This document shows, piece by piece, positions 46,708 through 56,884 of a stretch of DNA of 64,000 nt; position 1 is the first letter of the stretch, and every line of letters begins with the position of its first letter. The stretch comes from Okapia johnstoni. Its lineage: Eukaryota; Chordata; Mammalia; Artiodactyla; Giraffidae. Made by a program: the position numbers and the translations under genes. The DNA lies in NCBI GenBank assembly GCA_024291935.2, contig CM044314.1:27564001-27628000 (forward strand), given 5' to 3'. The notes below the pieces were generated by a model. That model was given only the letters and a program-made list of their open reading frames with translations. It did no database searches and was not told where the DNA came from.

Positions 46708-49284
46708 GTTCAGTTCAGTTGCTCAGTCGTCTCCAACTCTTTGCAATCCCATGAATTGCAGCACGCCAGGCCTCCCTGTCCATCACTAACTCCCAGAGTC
46801 CACCCAAACCCATGTCCATAGAGTCGATGATGCCATCCAACCATCTCATCCTCTGTCGTCCCCTTCTCCTCCTGCCCCCAATCCTTCCCAGCTTCGGGGT
46901 CTTTTCCAGTGAGTCAGCTCTTCGCATCAGGTGGCCGAAGTATCGGAGCTTCAGCTTCAACATCAGTCCCTCCAATGAACACTGAGGACTGATCTCCTTT
47001 AGGATGGACTGGTTGGATCTCCTTGCAGTCCAAGGGACTCTAGAGAGTCTTCTCCAACACCACAGTTCAAAAGCACCAATTCTTCGGCGCTCAGCTTTCT
47101 TCACAGTCCAACTCTCACATCCATACATGACTACTGGAAAAACCATAGCCTTGACTAGACAGACCTTCATTGGCAAAGTAATGTCTCTGCTCTTTAATAT
47201 GCTATCTAGGTTGGTCATAACTTTCCTTCCAAGGAGCAAGCGTCTTTTAATTTCATGGCTGCAATCACCATCTGCAGTGATTTTGGAGCCCCCCCAAAAT
47301 AAAGTCAGCCACTGTTGCCACTGTTTCCCCATCTATTTCCCATGAAGTGATGGGACCAGATGCCATGATCTTAGTTTTCTGAATGTTGAGTTTTAAGCCA
47401 ACTTTTTCACTCTCCTCTTTCACTTTCATCAAGAAGCTCTTCAGTTGTTCTTCACTTTCTGCCATAAGGGTGGTGTCATCTGCATATCTGAGGTTATTGA
47501 TATTTCTCCCAGCAATCTTGATTCCAGCTTGGGCTTCCTCCAGCCCAGTGTTTCTCATGATGTATTCTGCATATAAGTTAAATAAGCAGGGTGACAATAT
47601 ACAGCCTTGATGTACTCCTTTCCTGATTTGGAACCAGTCTGTTGTTCCATGTCCAGTTCTAACTGTTTCTTCCTGACTTGCACACAGGTTTCTCAAGACG
47701 CAGGTCAGGTGATCTGGTATTCCCATCTCTTTCAGAATTTTCCACAGTCTATTGTGATCCACACAGTCAAAGGCTTTGGCATAGTCAATAAAGCAGAAAT
47801 AGATGTTTTTCTGGAACTCTCTTGCTTTTTCAATGATCCAGCTGCTGCTGCTGCTAAATCGAGTCAGTCGTGTCTGACTCTGTGCGACCCCATAGACGGT
47901 AGCCCACCAGGCTCCTCCGTCCCTGGGATTCTCCAGGCAAGAATACTGGAGTGGGTTGCCATTTCCTTCTCCAGTGCATGAAAGGGAAAAGTGAAAGTGA
48001 AGTCGCTCAGTCGTATCCAACTCTTCGCGACCCCATGGGCTGCAGCCTACCAGGCTCCTCCATCCATGGAGTTTCCCAGGCAAGAGTACTGGAGCGGGGT
48101 GCCATTGCCTTCTCCAATGATCCAGCAGATGTTGGCAATTTGATCTCTGGTTCCTCTGCCTTTTCTAAAACCAGCTTGAACATCTGGAATTTCACGGTTC
48201 ACATATTGCTGAAGTCTGGCTTGGAGAATTTTGAGCATTACTTTACTAGCGTGTGAGATGAATGCAATTGTGCAGTAGTTTGAGCTTTCTTTGGCATTAC
48301 CTTTCTTTGGGATTGGAATGAAAACTGACCTTTTCCAGTCCTGTGGCCACTGCTGAGTTTTCCAAATTTGCTGGCATATTGAGTGCAGCACTTTAACAGC
48401 ATCATCTTTAGGATCTGAAATAGCTCAACTGGAATTCCATCACCTCCACTAGTTTTGTTTGTAGTGATGCTTCCTAAGGCCCACCTGACTTCACATTCCA
48501 GGATGTCCGGCTCTAGGTGAGTGTTAGTGATCACAACTTCATGATTATCTGGGTGGTGAAGATCTTTTCTGTACGGTTCTTCTGTGTGTTCTTGCCACCT
48601 CTTCTTAATATCTTCTGTTTCTATTAGGTCCATACCATTTCTGTCCTTTATTGAGCCCATCTTTGCATGAAATGTTCCCTTGGTATCTCTCATTTTCTTG
48701 AAGAGATCTTTAGTCTTTCCCATTCTATTGTTTTCCTCTATTTCTTTGCATTGATTGCTGAGGAAGGCTTTCTTATCTTTCCTAGCTATTCTTTGGAACC
48801 CTGCATTCAAATGGGTATATCTTTCCTTTTCTCCTTTGCTTTTTGTTTCTCTTATTCTCACAGCTATTTGTTAAGGCCTCCTCAGGCAGCCATTTTGCTT
48901 TTTTGCATTTCTTTTTCTTGTGGACAGTCTTGCTCCCTGTCTCCTGTACAATGTCCTGAACCTCCGTCCATAGTTCATTAGGCACTCTATCAGATCTAGT
49001 CCCTTAAATCTATTTCTCATTTCCACTGTATAGTCATAAGGGATTTGATTTAGGTCATACCCTAATGGTCTAGTGGTTTTCCCCACTTTCTTCAATTTAA
49101 GTCTCAATTTGGCAATAAGGATTTCATGATCTGAGCCACAGTCTGCTCCCAGTCTTGTTTTTGCTGACTGTATAGAGCTTCTCCATCTTTGGCTGCAAAG
49201 GATATAATCAATCTGATTTCAGTGTTGACCATCTGGTGATGTCCATGTGTAGAGTCTCCTCTTGTGTTGTTGGAAGAGGGTCAA
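46708..49284 (-). mobile_element. Younger BovB(-) inserted in older BovB(+)
   Basis: A 2.3-kb BovB (excluding its own SINE) in reverse orientation with a TTCAG tail at the left. The frames are 47332-46715 (205 codons, C-terminus), 48083-47265 (YAKAFDCVDHNRLW, KGVHQGCILSPCLFNLYAEY, intact RYADDTT), 48391-48047, 48861-48238 and 49107-48871. Together they cover the endonuclease-RT linker to the C-terminus. The N-terminal endonuclease is lost by 5' truncation. Target-site duplication ATATAATCA at 46699-46707 and ATATAGTCA at 49285-49293 (one mismatch), both from the host BovB. Confidence 0.97.
47843..48115 (-). mobile_element. BOV-A2 SINE inside the younger BovB
   Basis: Dimeric BovA with a CTG-repeat left edge. 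Perfect 11-bp target-site duplication AATGATCCAGC at 47832-47842 and 48116-48126, taken from BovB RT sequence. It disrupts the RT frame near the codons for the IIEKAREFQKN region. Confidence 0.98.
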
Positions 49285-49737
49285 ATATAGTCAAAGCTAT
49301 GGTTTTTCCTATAGTCATGCACAGATGTGATAGCTAGACAATTAAAAAGGCTGAGCACTGCAGAATTGATGCCTTCAAACTGTGGTGCTGGAGAAGACTC
49401 GTTCGAGTCCCGTGGACTGCAAGGAGATTCAACAAGTTAACCCTAAAGGAAATCATCCCTGAATATTCATTGGAAGGCCTGATACTGAAGCTGAAACTCC
49501 AATACTTTGGTCATCTGATGTGAAGAATGGACTCATTGGAAAAGACTCTGATGCTGGGAAAAATTGAAGACAGGAGGAGAAGGGGACAAAAAAGGATGAG
49601 ATGGTTGGATGGCATCACCAATTCATTGGACATGAGTTTGAGCAAACTCTGAGAGATGGTGAAAGACAGGGAAGCCTTGCATGCTGCAGTCCCTGGGGTT
49701 GCAAAGAGTCAGACACAACTGAGGGACTGAACAACAA
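49285..49737 (+). mobile_element. Older BovB(+), right part of nested stack
   Basis: Resumes exactly where 46707 stopped ('AGTCAAAGCTATGGTTTTTC') and runs to the 3' end, which carries an AACAACAACC tail instead of TGAAC repeats. With 45830-46490 it reconstitutes one older element. Confidence 0.95.
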
Positions 49738-49985
49738 CCAACTCTGTTAAAAAAAGTTTTCTCCAATCCAAGGTCATGCTAAATTATATGATTTTTATTA
49801 TTTTACTTTTTACATGTAAATCCATCTTTGCAAATATCTGAGATTAGAATACAATTACATTTTCTTCCAGGAGATATTTATTTAGGTCAGCACCATCAAA
49901 GTTCCCATGAAATCTTTTTCAAGCTAAATCTTCTTCTTTGTTAGATATTAAATTCCTATATTCACTGGGATCTATCCCTATGTTC
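49738..49985. other. Unique AT-rich sequence
   Basis: Nothing recognised. Confidence 0.4.
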
Positions 49986-50142
49986 TCTCTCTCTAGTTGT
50001 GGCATGTGGGCTCAGAAGTTGCAGTTTATGGGCTTAGCTGCTCTGCAGTGTGTAGGATCTTAATTCCCCAACCAGGGGTCAAACTTACATTCCCCTGCAT
50101 TGCAAGGCAGATTCTTAACAACTGGACTACCAGGGAAGTCTC
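49986..50142 (-). mobile_element. CHR-type SINE fragment
   Basis: Reverse-oriented: 'CTAGTTGTGGCATGTGGGCT' to the head 'CTGGACTACCAGGGAAGTC'. 3'-truncated. Confidence 0.8.
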
Positions 50143-50425
50143 ACAGCTTAATTTCTGACTGGCCAATGTATTAACAGAAGAGCCACTGATTGAGAAGAGC
50201 AGGTTTGGGGATGAGGAGGGGACAAGCAATTTGTCCTTGTCCTGGAGATGGGCAGGAATATGCTGTTTTAGGCACCTGTGAAGCATCTATGGCCAGGATG
50301 CAGTTGGATATAGAGTCTAAAGCTCAGGAAGGAGATTTGGGTGCCAGTGAGCTCATTTTCCAACCTACAAGGGCAAGAGGAACTGAGTCAGTGATGGGCT
50401 CTGGGGAGCACCAAACTTTCAGGGG
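50143..50425. other. Unique intergenic sequence
   Basis: No gene recognised. Confidence 0.4.
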
Positions 50426-50439
50426 CAAGTGGAAGAATG

Positions 50440-50662
50440 TGTGCATGCATGCTAAGTCGTTTCAGTCGTGTCTAACTCTTTGGGATCCCATGGATTGTAG
50501 CCCGCCAGGCTCCTCTGTCCATGGGATCCTCCAGGCAAGAATACTGAAGTGGGTGGCCACACCCTCCTCTAGGGGATCTTCCTGACTGAGGGATCGAACC
50601 CACGTCTCCTGAGGCTCCTGCCTTACAGGCAGATTCTTTACCACTGATCCACTAGGGAAGCC
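50440..50662 (-). mobile_element. Bov-tA2-like SINE
   Basis: Reverse-oriented, with the GCATGCTAAGTCGTTTCAG start typical of the tA2 type. Target-site duplication CAAGTGGAAGAATG at 50426-50439 and CAAGTGGGAGAATG at 50663-50676. Confidence 0.95.
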
Positions 50663-50676
50663 CAAGTGGGAGAATG

Positions 50677-50805
50677 CTGCTGCTGCTGCTTTAGTTGCTT
50701 CAGTCATGTCCAACTCTGCGTCACCCTATGGACTGTAGCCTCCCAAGCTCCTCTGTCCATGGGATTCTCTAGGCAAGAATACTGGAGTGGGTGGCCATGT
50801 TCTCC
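50677..50805 (-). mobile_element. BovA-type SINE inserted next to Bov-tA2
   Basis: One BovA unit with a CTG-repeat left edge, immediately right of the duplicated target of the previous SINE. A third, weaker copy of the target (AAATGGAAGAATA) follows at about 50808-50820, so this insertion reused the same site. Confidence 0.9.
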
Positions 50806-50820
50806 TTAAATGGAAGAATA

Positions 50821-51466
50821 GGAACCAGCAAAGGAAGCTAGAGAGGAACAGTAAGAGATGTAGAAGCAGAACGGAGGCCAAGGCAGGAGAATAGAGTTTT
50901 ACCATCAGGTGCTACAGTTCATTCCTGAGCACGGCACAAAGAAGCGTCAGGAGTGCCTCAAGGGTGAAAATCTGTCATCCGGAGGACATCCCTGGTGACC
51001 AGGGAGGCTGAAGCCACAGGGCAGCCTCTCCAGCCTCAAAGCAGCCTTCGCTGCAACTCCTGCAGTAGAGTGGAATGGGGTCCACAGCTGAGGTCCCTGC
51101 CAGCCTGCAGAACTTGTTGCTCTGTGGTGACAGTGCGGTGGAGCGTCAGAGGTGCTGGCCGTCAGTGACTGGCGGCAGTGCAGATGGTGAGTAAGGCTCT
51201 GAGAGTCAGCTGGGGATGGTCATGTTTCAGATGCTAGAAGTGGAGCCTGTTGGCATTGAGGGTGGGAGGCAGAAAACAGTCTCCAGAAATCCCAAATCTC
51301 TGTTTACACAGATATTGAATCTGTCTCTCCTTTTTGCAACTGGTACACTACTTTAACGGTGTCAGAGTTGGGTCATGGTGACTGTTCTAACCATGTGTGC
51401 CTACTTTGCAAGTTGGAGCTTCACTGTTAATTTGAAATGCTTGTTTTGAAAAAGTTCCATGATGCT
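50821..51466. other. Unique, moderately GC-rich intergenic sequence
   Basis: No gene recognised. Confidence 0.45.
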
Positions 51467-51900
51467 ATGGGTTGAATTCTGCCCCCACACCAAAGATACA
51501 TTGAGGTTTTAACCCCTAGTACCTCAGAATGTGACCTCGTTTAGAGTAGGGTTGTTGCAGATGTAATTAGTTAAGATGCAGTTGTCCTAGTCCAATATGA
51601 CTAGTGTCCTTGGAAGAAAAGAGACACAGAAGCAGACACACAGGGAAAACATCGTGGGGAGACAGAGTGAAACTGGAGAGACACATCTTCAAGCCAAGGA
51701 ATGCCAAGAATTGCCAGCCATCACCAGAAGCTAAGACAGAGGCCTGAAACTGACTCTCCCTCAGGGCTCTCAGAAGGAACTAACACTGCCAACACCTTGA
51801 CTTCTGATTTCTAGCTTTCAGAATGCTGAGAGAATACATTGCTGTTATTTTAAGAATGTTTTGTGTGATACTATGTTATAACAGCCTTAGGAAACAAACA
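51467..51900 (+). mobile_element. MLT1-type (MaLR) LTR
   Basis: Plus-strand order 'TATGGGTTGAATTCTGCCCC', 'AGTACCTCAGAATGTGACC', 'GCCAAGGAATGCCAAGAATT', 'TTGACTTCTGATTTCTAGC' and 'ATGTTATAACAGCCTTAGG'. Old non-coding LTR, nearly full length. Confidence 0.75.
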
Positions 51901-52074
51901 CACGGAAAACTAGAAACCCACTTATATTATCATAAGACATATCAATATGAAATTTGTCAAAGCAAGAAACATTTGCCTAACAAAGAATTTGTTAGATTCT
52001 TTGACTATAATTTTAACAGGTGTAAATCTGGAGGTTTTCATCTTTACTAAGTGACAAATAAAATAGTAAGATAT

Positions 52075-52423
52075 TTAAAGTATACAGCATGATGTTTTGA
52101 TGCACATATACCTTGTGTATATACATATATATACACATACAATATACATTGTGAAGATACGGAGTTAATTACCACACCCATCATCTCACATATTTATCTT
52201 TTTTTTTTTTTTTTGGTGAGAATGTTTAAGTTCTACTCTCTTAGCAAATGTCAATTATACAACACAGTTTTATCAACTATAGTCACCATGCTACACCCTA
52301 GATCCTCAGACCTTATTTATCATTGAAAGTTTATACCCTATTACCAGCCCCTTCTTGTTTCTCCCACCCTCACCCCTGGACAACAGCTTTTCTATTCTCT
52401 GGTTCTTTAGGTTTGACTTTTTA
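52075..52423 (-). mobile_element. L1 3'-UTR, left part
   Basis: 'ACAGCATGATGTTTTGATGC', 'AATTACCACACCCATCATCT' and 'AACTATAGTCACCATGCTAC' are reverse-oriented L1 3'-UTR text. A T-run lies at 52199-52214. The element is interrupted by the CHR SINE at 52424. Confidence 0.75.
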
Positions 52424-52694
52424 AAACAATACATTTATCTATTTCTTCCTTGCTGCGAGCGCTTTCTCTCATTGCAGTGAGTGGGGCTTCTCTCTAGTTA
52501 CAGTGCTTGGGCTTCTCACTGCAGTGGCTTCTCTTGTTGCAGAGCACTGCCTCTAGGGTATGCAGGCTTCAGCAGTTGTGGTGCATGGGCTTAGTTACCC
52601 TGCGGTATGTGGAATCCTCCCGGGCCAAGGATTGAACCTGTGTCCCCTGCTTTGGCAGGTGGATTCTTAACCACTGGACCACCAAGGAAGTCCC
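52424..52694 (-). mobile_element. CHR-type SINE in L1
   Basis: Reverse-oriented: 'CTCTAGTTACAGTGCTTGGG' to the head 'CTGGACCACCAAGGAAGTCC'. Flanking TTTGACTTTTTAAAA and TTTTACTTTTAAAA look like a target-site duplication. Confidence 0.85.
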
Positions 52695-52860
52695 TAAGTT
52701 TTACTTTTAAAAAAATTGCTCTATATAAGTAATACTAAACAGTATTTGTCTTTTTCTGTCTGGCTTATCTCATTTAGCATAATGCTCTCCAGTTTCACCC
52801 ATGTTGTTGCAGATGGCAGTATTTCCTTCTTTTTTAAAGCTGAACAATATTCCATTGTAA
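52695..52860 (-). mobile_element. L1 3' region, right part
   Basis: 'CTGGCTTATCTCATTTAGCA' and 'CTGAACAATATTCCATTGTA' continue the L1 from 52423. Confidence 0.75.
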
Positions 52861-53962
52861 TACTTCATTTGTTTATTTCATAATTTTATAATATAAGAAG
52901 ATACAAAATTTCCACTAATTCCCCCCACAGATAGATGCCTTCAAATCTCCTCCAGTTTATTCCATTGTGTTGTACCAACATTATCATTTCTATGTGTACC
53001 ATGACATAAAATGTTGGAAAGAACTAGAAAACACTTAAATAGAGGGTATCAAGAAGTACTTAGTGGAACCAAATGGAATTAATTGTATGTCTGCACAAGT
53101 GGGGGCATGGAAAGGGGTGGGTCACTCATTGAAGGGTAGACTTGGAGCCTGTTCCAAATCAGAAAGTTTAAAGAGAAGTGTTCTTCTGTAAAAGTAAATC
53201 ATGAGCTGCAATTTGTAAGCTGCCTTCGCCTTCACTTCCTCCAGGCCAACGCTTGTTTGTAACTGAATAATTCTTAAGCAGTCTGTCTGTCAGTTTATCC
53301 ATAGCTGAATGACACTTTCATAAAACATCCCATCAAAAGGCAAATTCTCTGTTTTATGGATTTTTACTATTGTTCCCATTTATAACTCTTCATAGTGTTT
53401 ATAGTAAACAAATATTGCCATCTTATACACAAAGAACCACTGAAATGTCACTATATGATGATCCCATGGAGGGATTACATAATACAGGTTTTTTTAAACC
53501 CAGGTTTGGGCCCATAAAGTAACAGTGCATTTGCACATTTTCTGACTTGACTTTAAGTTTATATATCTTCATATCCTAGGAAAAGACTACATGGGGCTCC
53601 AGTTCTTACCTAGGGCACTGTCATGATATGAGAAAGCATGAAGGCTGTCCCTCACAGGGTGGACAGGAGCAGGTCCAGAAGTAGGGCCTCAGTTCTAAGA
53701 ACAGGATTTGCTCTCAACTGATTCAGGCTCCCTGCCACCCCATCTTGCTGTCCCTTCCCAAGGAGTGCCCTTTCTCTCTCCTTTTGATCTGGTCAACAGT
53801 CTCTTCCTTTCTCAGCATCCCCTCTCCCTTTCGGCATGCACTCGGGAGATGGGGCTCAGGCACACTCTCCCTGTACTCTGTGGCTTCTGCACCTGTCATA
53901 TTATTTGTTCTTCTTCACACCCCATCAGGCCACCTGTTTGTCTAGGGCTAGGAAGTGTGTGT
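52861..53962. other. Unique intergenic sequence
   Basis: About 1.1 kb without a confident repeat. Overlapping short plus frames at 53708-54004 show no family similarity. Confidence 0.5.
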
Positions 53963-54148
53963 GTGCTCAGTCATGTCCAGCTCTTCGCAACCCCATGGAC
54001 TTGAGCCCACCAGGCTCCTCTGTCCATGGAATTTTCAAGGCAAGAATACTGGAGTGGGTAGCCATTTCCTTCACCAGAGAATCTTCCCTACCCAGGGATA
54101 GAACTTGCATCTCTTGAGTCTTTTGCATTGGCAGGTGAATTCTTTATT
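53963..54148 (-). mobile_element. Bov-tA SINE, left arm of an inverted pair
   Basis: Reverse-oriented, from GTGCTCAGTCATGTCCAGC to the partial tRNA-like head GGCAGGTGAATTCTTTAT. The outermost head bases are missing at the junction with the next SINE. Confidence 0.93.
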
Positions 54149-54352
54149 AGGTGGATTAGCTGGTAAAGAATCCTCCTGTAACGCGGAAGACCTGGGTTCG
54201 ATCCCTGGGTTGGGAAGATCCCCTGAAGAAGGAAATGGCTACCCATTCCAGTATTCTTGCCTGGAGAATCCCCATGGACAGAGGAGCCTGGTAGGCTACA
54301 GTCCATGGGATTGCAAAGAGTTGGACACAACTGAGCGACTAAGCACAGCACA
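54149..54352 (+). mobile_element. Bov-tA SINE, right arm of an inverted pair
   Basis: Plus-strand, from GGATTAGCTGGTAAAGAATC to CTGAGCGACTAAGCACAGC. It abuts the previous SINE head to head, so the two form an approximately 390-base inverted repeat with almost no spacer. Confidence 0.93.
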
Positions 54353-54389
54353 GTGCACAGTGCCACCTGGGAAGTTGGGGCTAGGTTCA

Positions 54390-54886
54390 TATCTTTTTAA
54401 AAAATGTTTCTACTGTGAAATTGACCATACATTTAAAAGTGTACTTATCACTTGCATGTACATTTTAAAGAACAGTAATGAATTGTTTTTGGAACTCCCA
54501 AATTCCTTCACCTATACCCCTAGAAGTAACTGTCCTTGAATTGGTTAGTGACAAGTTATGGGTTATTCATAAGTACTGACTTTGAACTTTATAACAATGA
54601 AATTTATATGTGCATTCCCATGAAGCTTGCTTCTGACCTAAGTATTTCACCCAAGATAATGTTTGTAAGATTCATCCCTATTACTATAAGGTAACTATAG
54701 CTCATTTATTTTTACCTCTTAGTCAAATTCCATTGTGTGAATTCTCCAGTGTATCTTTCCTACTTTGATTGACATTTCAGTCATGTCCAGAGTTATGCCA
54801 TCACAAACAATACTGATGTGAACATTCGTGAATGCACATCCTGGACATTGTTTTTTTTTTGTTAGAGATATATCTAGGAACGGAAT
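54390..54886 (-). mobile_element. Old L1M 3' region, left part
   Basis: 'TTGACATTTCAGTCATGTCC', 'AATACTGATGTGAACATTCG' and 'GATATATCTAGGAACGGAAT' follow reverse L1M text. Interrupted by BOV-A2. Confidence 0.6.
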
Positions 54887-54897
54887 TCACCCTGTCT

Positions 54898-55176
54898 GCT
54901 GCTGCTACTACTGCTAAGTCGCTTCAGTCGTGTCCGACTCTGTGCGACCCCACAGACGGCAGCCCACCAGGCTCTGCCGTCCCTGGGATTCTCCAGGCAA
55001 GAACACTGGAGTGGGTTGCCATTTCCTTCTCCAGTGCATGAAAGGGAAAAGTGAAAGTGAAGTCGCTCAGTTGTCTCCGACTCTTAGCGACCCCATGGAC
55101 TGTAGCCTACCAGGCTCCTCCGTCCATGGGATTTTCCAGGCCAGAGTACTGGAGTGGGGTGCCACTGCCTTCTCCC
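54898..55176 (-). mobile_element. BOV-A2 dimeric SINE
   Basis: Complete dimer with a CTG-rich left edge and a TGCATGAAAGGGAAAAGTG linker. Target-site duplication TCACCCTGTCT at 54887-54897 and TCAACCTGTCT at 55177-55187 (one mismatch). Confidence 0.96.
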
Positions 55177-55187
55177 TCAACCTGTCT

Positions 55188-55340
55188 AGATAATGTCAAA
55201 TTATTTTCCAAAAGCAGTGAACCCAATCAACACTCCAGCCAGCAGTGCCCAAAAGTTTTCATTGTTTCAGTCTTGCTCACCCTGGCTATGGTCAGACTTT
55301 TAAACTTTGCCAGTTTGATGAATATTTCGTGGTGTTTTTA
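55188..55340 (-). mobile_element. Old L1M 3' region, right part
   Basis: 'AGCAGTGCCCAAAAGTTTTC' and 'TTAAACTTTGCCAGTTTGAT' continue the element from 54886. Confidence 0.6.
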
Positions 55341-55514
55341 AGGAAGACTGCTTTCTCATTCCCCAATTCCTAGCACCTAATAGAGCATTATGCAAGTTAG
55401 TAGAAGCTCACAAATCTTTCATTTGGTGGGTAAACAGCAATCATGTAATGTGACAAGTACCATGATAGAGAAGAATGTTAAGAATATATGTGTAATTTAA
55501 CCATGTGTCCCTTT

Positions 55515-55830
55515 GGACTTCCAATATAGCTGCACAACAGAATCACCTGGGTATCCTTTTCTTTTATCATTGGCATTTCATTGTGAAAAAACTTCAAACA
55601 TACAATAAATTTGGGAGAATTTTACAGGGAATGCGTGCACCTATATCCGACCATTCTCATTTTACTATGCTTGCTCTAGGGGATCCTTTTGAAAAATGTC
55701 GTTCTCCAAGGCTGGGATTCTGAATCTGTAGCTCTGAAATGGAAGAAAAGAACCTATTTTTGTTTCTTTGTTTTTGTTTTTAAACTCCCCAGGTGATTTG
55801 GATGAGCAGCCAGTCTTGGAAACCACAGAC
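55515..55830. mobile_element. MER5A-like element with internal insertion
   Basis: Left end 'GCACAACAGAATCACCTGGG' and right part 'AACTCCCCAGGTGATTTGGA' are MER5A arms. Between them (about 55560-55690) lies foreign text 'GAAAAAACTTCAAACATACA', also found near 25255, so one old repeat appears to sit inside another. Confidence 0.6.
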
Positions 55831-56162
55831 TGCAGGAACTCGCTGCAATAAATAAAGACAGATTTACCATTAGCCAGCAGTGTTCATTCTTTGTGTGTGT
55901 GTTGGGGGTGGGGGGAGTTCTGCTGGGCATCTAAAGTCATTTTCTCAGCCCACCAGCATTCCTAGGAAATGTGTCAACCAACATCAGTTTTGTAAGGGTG
56001 TGGACAGGTTCTTGGGAGGTGACAGACCAGGTCCTCTCAGTACGAGAAGCCAAGAAGGATCTGGCTCCAGCCCCTCTTGATTCCTCCCTCTGAACATCAC
56101 AAGCAGAAAGAGGAACTCAGCCTTCAGATGCAAGCCAGCTCCTGTCAACATTTGGGTGTTGT
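55831..56162. other. Unique intergenic sequence
   Basis: A short TG/G-rich run lies at 55893-55917. No gene recognised. Confidence 0.4.
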
Positions 56163-56400
56163 TATGGGCTGAACAAAATTTCCCCCAAAATTCATATGTT
56201 GAAGCCCCAGTGTCTCAAGAATATGACTGTACTTGGAGATAAGGTCTTTCAAGAGATAATTAAGTTAAAACAAGGTCATATGATGGGCTTTGACCCAATA
56301 AGACTGGTGTCTTTACAAGAAGAGGAAATTCAGACACAGACACAAACGTAGCACAGTCCACATGAAGACCTAGAAGGTGGCCATCCACAAGCCCTCAGAG
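56163..56400 (+). mobile_element. MLT1-type LTR fragment
   Basis: 'CAAAATTCATATGTTGAAGC', 'ATATGACTGTACTTGGAGAT' and 'AAGACTGGTGTCTTTACAAG' follow the MLT1 consensus order. Non-coding. Confidence 0.8.
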
Positions 56401-56884
56401 CCATGGGCAGGCCCACCTGCGGCCGAGCGGCCTCAGAACACAGGGCAATGACAGGGCTCAGGGAGGCCTCCGCCCCTCCTGTCACACCTCAAACCATACC
56501 CCCACCTCCACCAAGCCTCACCTTCACACAGCCTCTTTCACTCACAGAGAAGAAATGAAATTTGGCTCACTGCTCCAAACCTTGGACCATGTAGCTCAAG
56601 TAAATGAAGTTTGGTCCTATACCTTTCCTCGCCAGTTTGAAGACACATGATGAATTCTGAGAAGCAACAATTTCAGTTGTATAAAACAGCATCTTTTGTC
56701 ATACAGAGGGTATTTTTTTCAGACACTAAATTTTAACGTCTTCATACTTAAATAAAAGTATAAATTATACAAGTATACATGAAAACAAATATTTTCCAAG
56801 GACATAGCTTTGCTTTGTATCCCTATAGCAATAGTGCCGTTACTATTAAATGCAAAATCAGAACTGTAAATATTGCTCTTTTTT
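56401..56884. other. Unique intergenic sequence
   Basis: No gene recognised. Confidence 0.4.
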
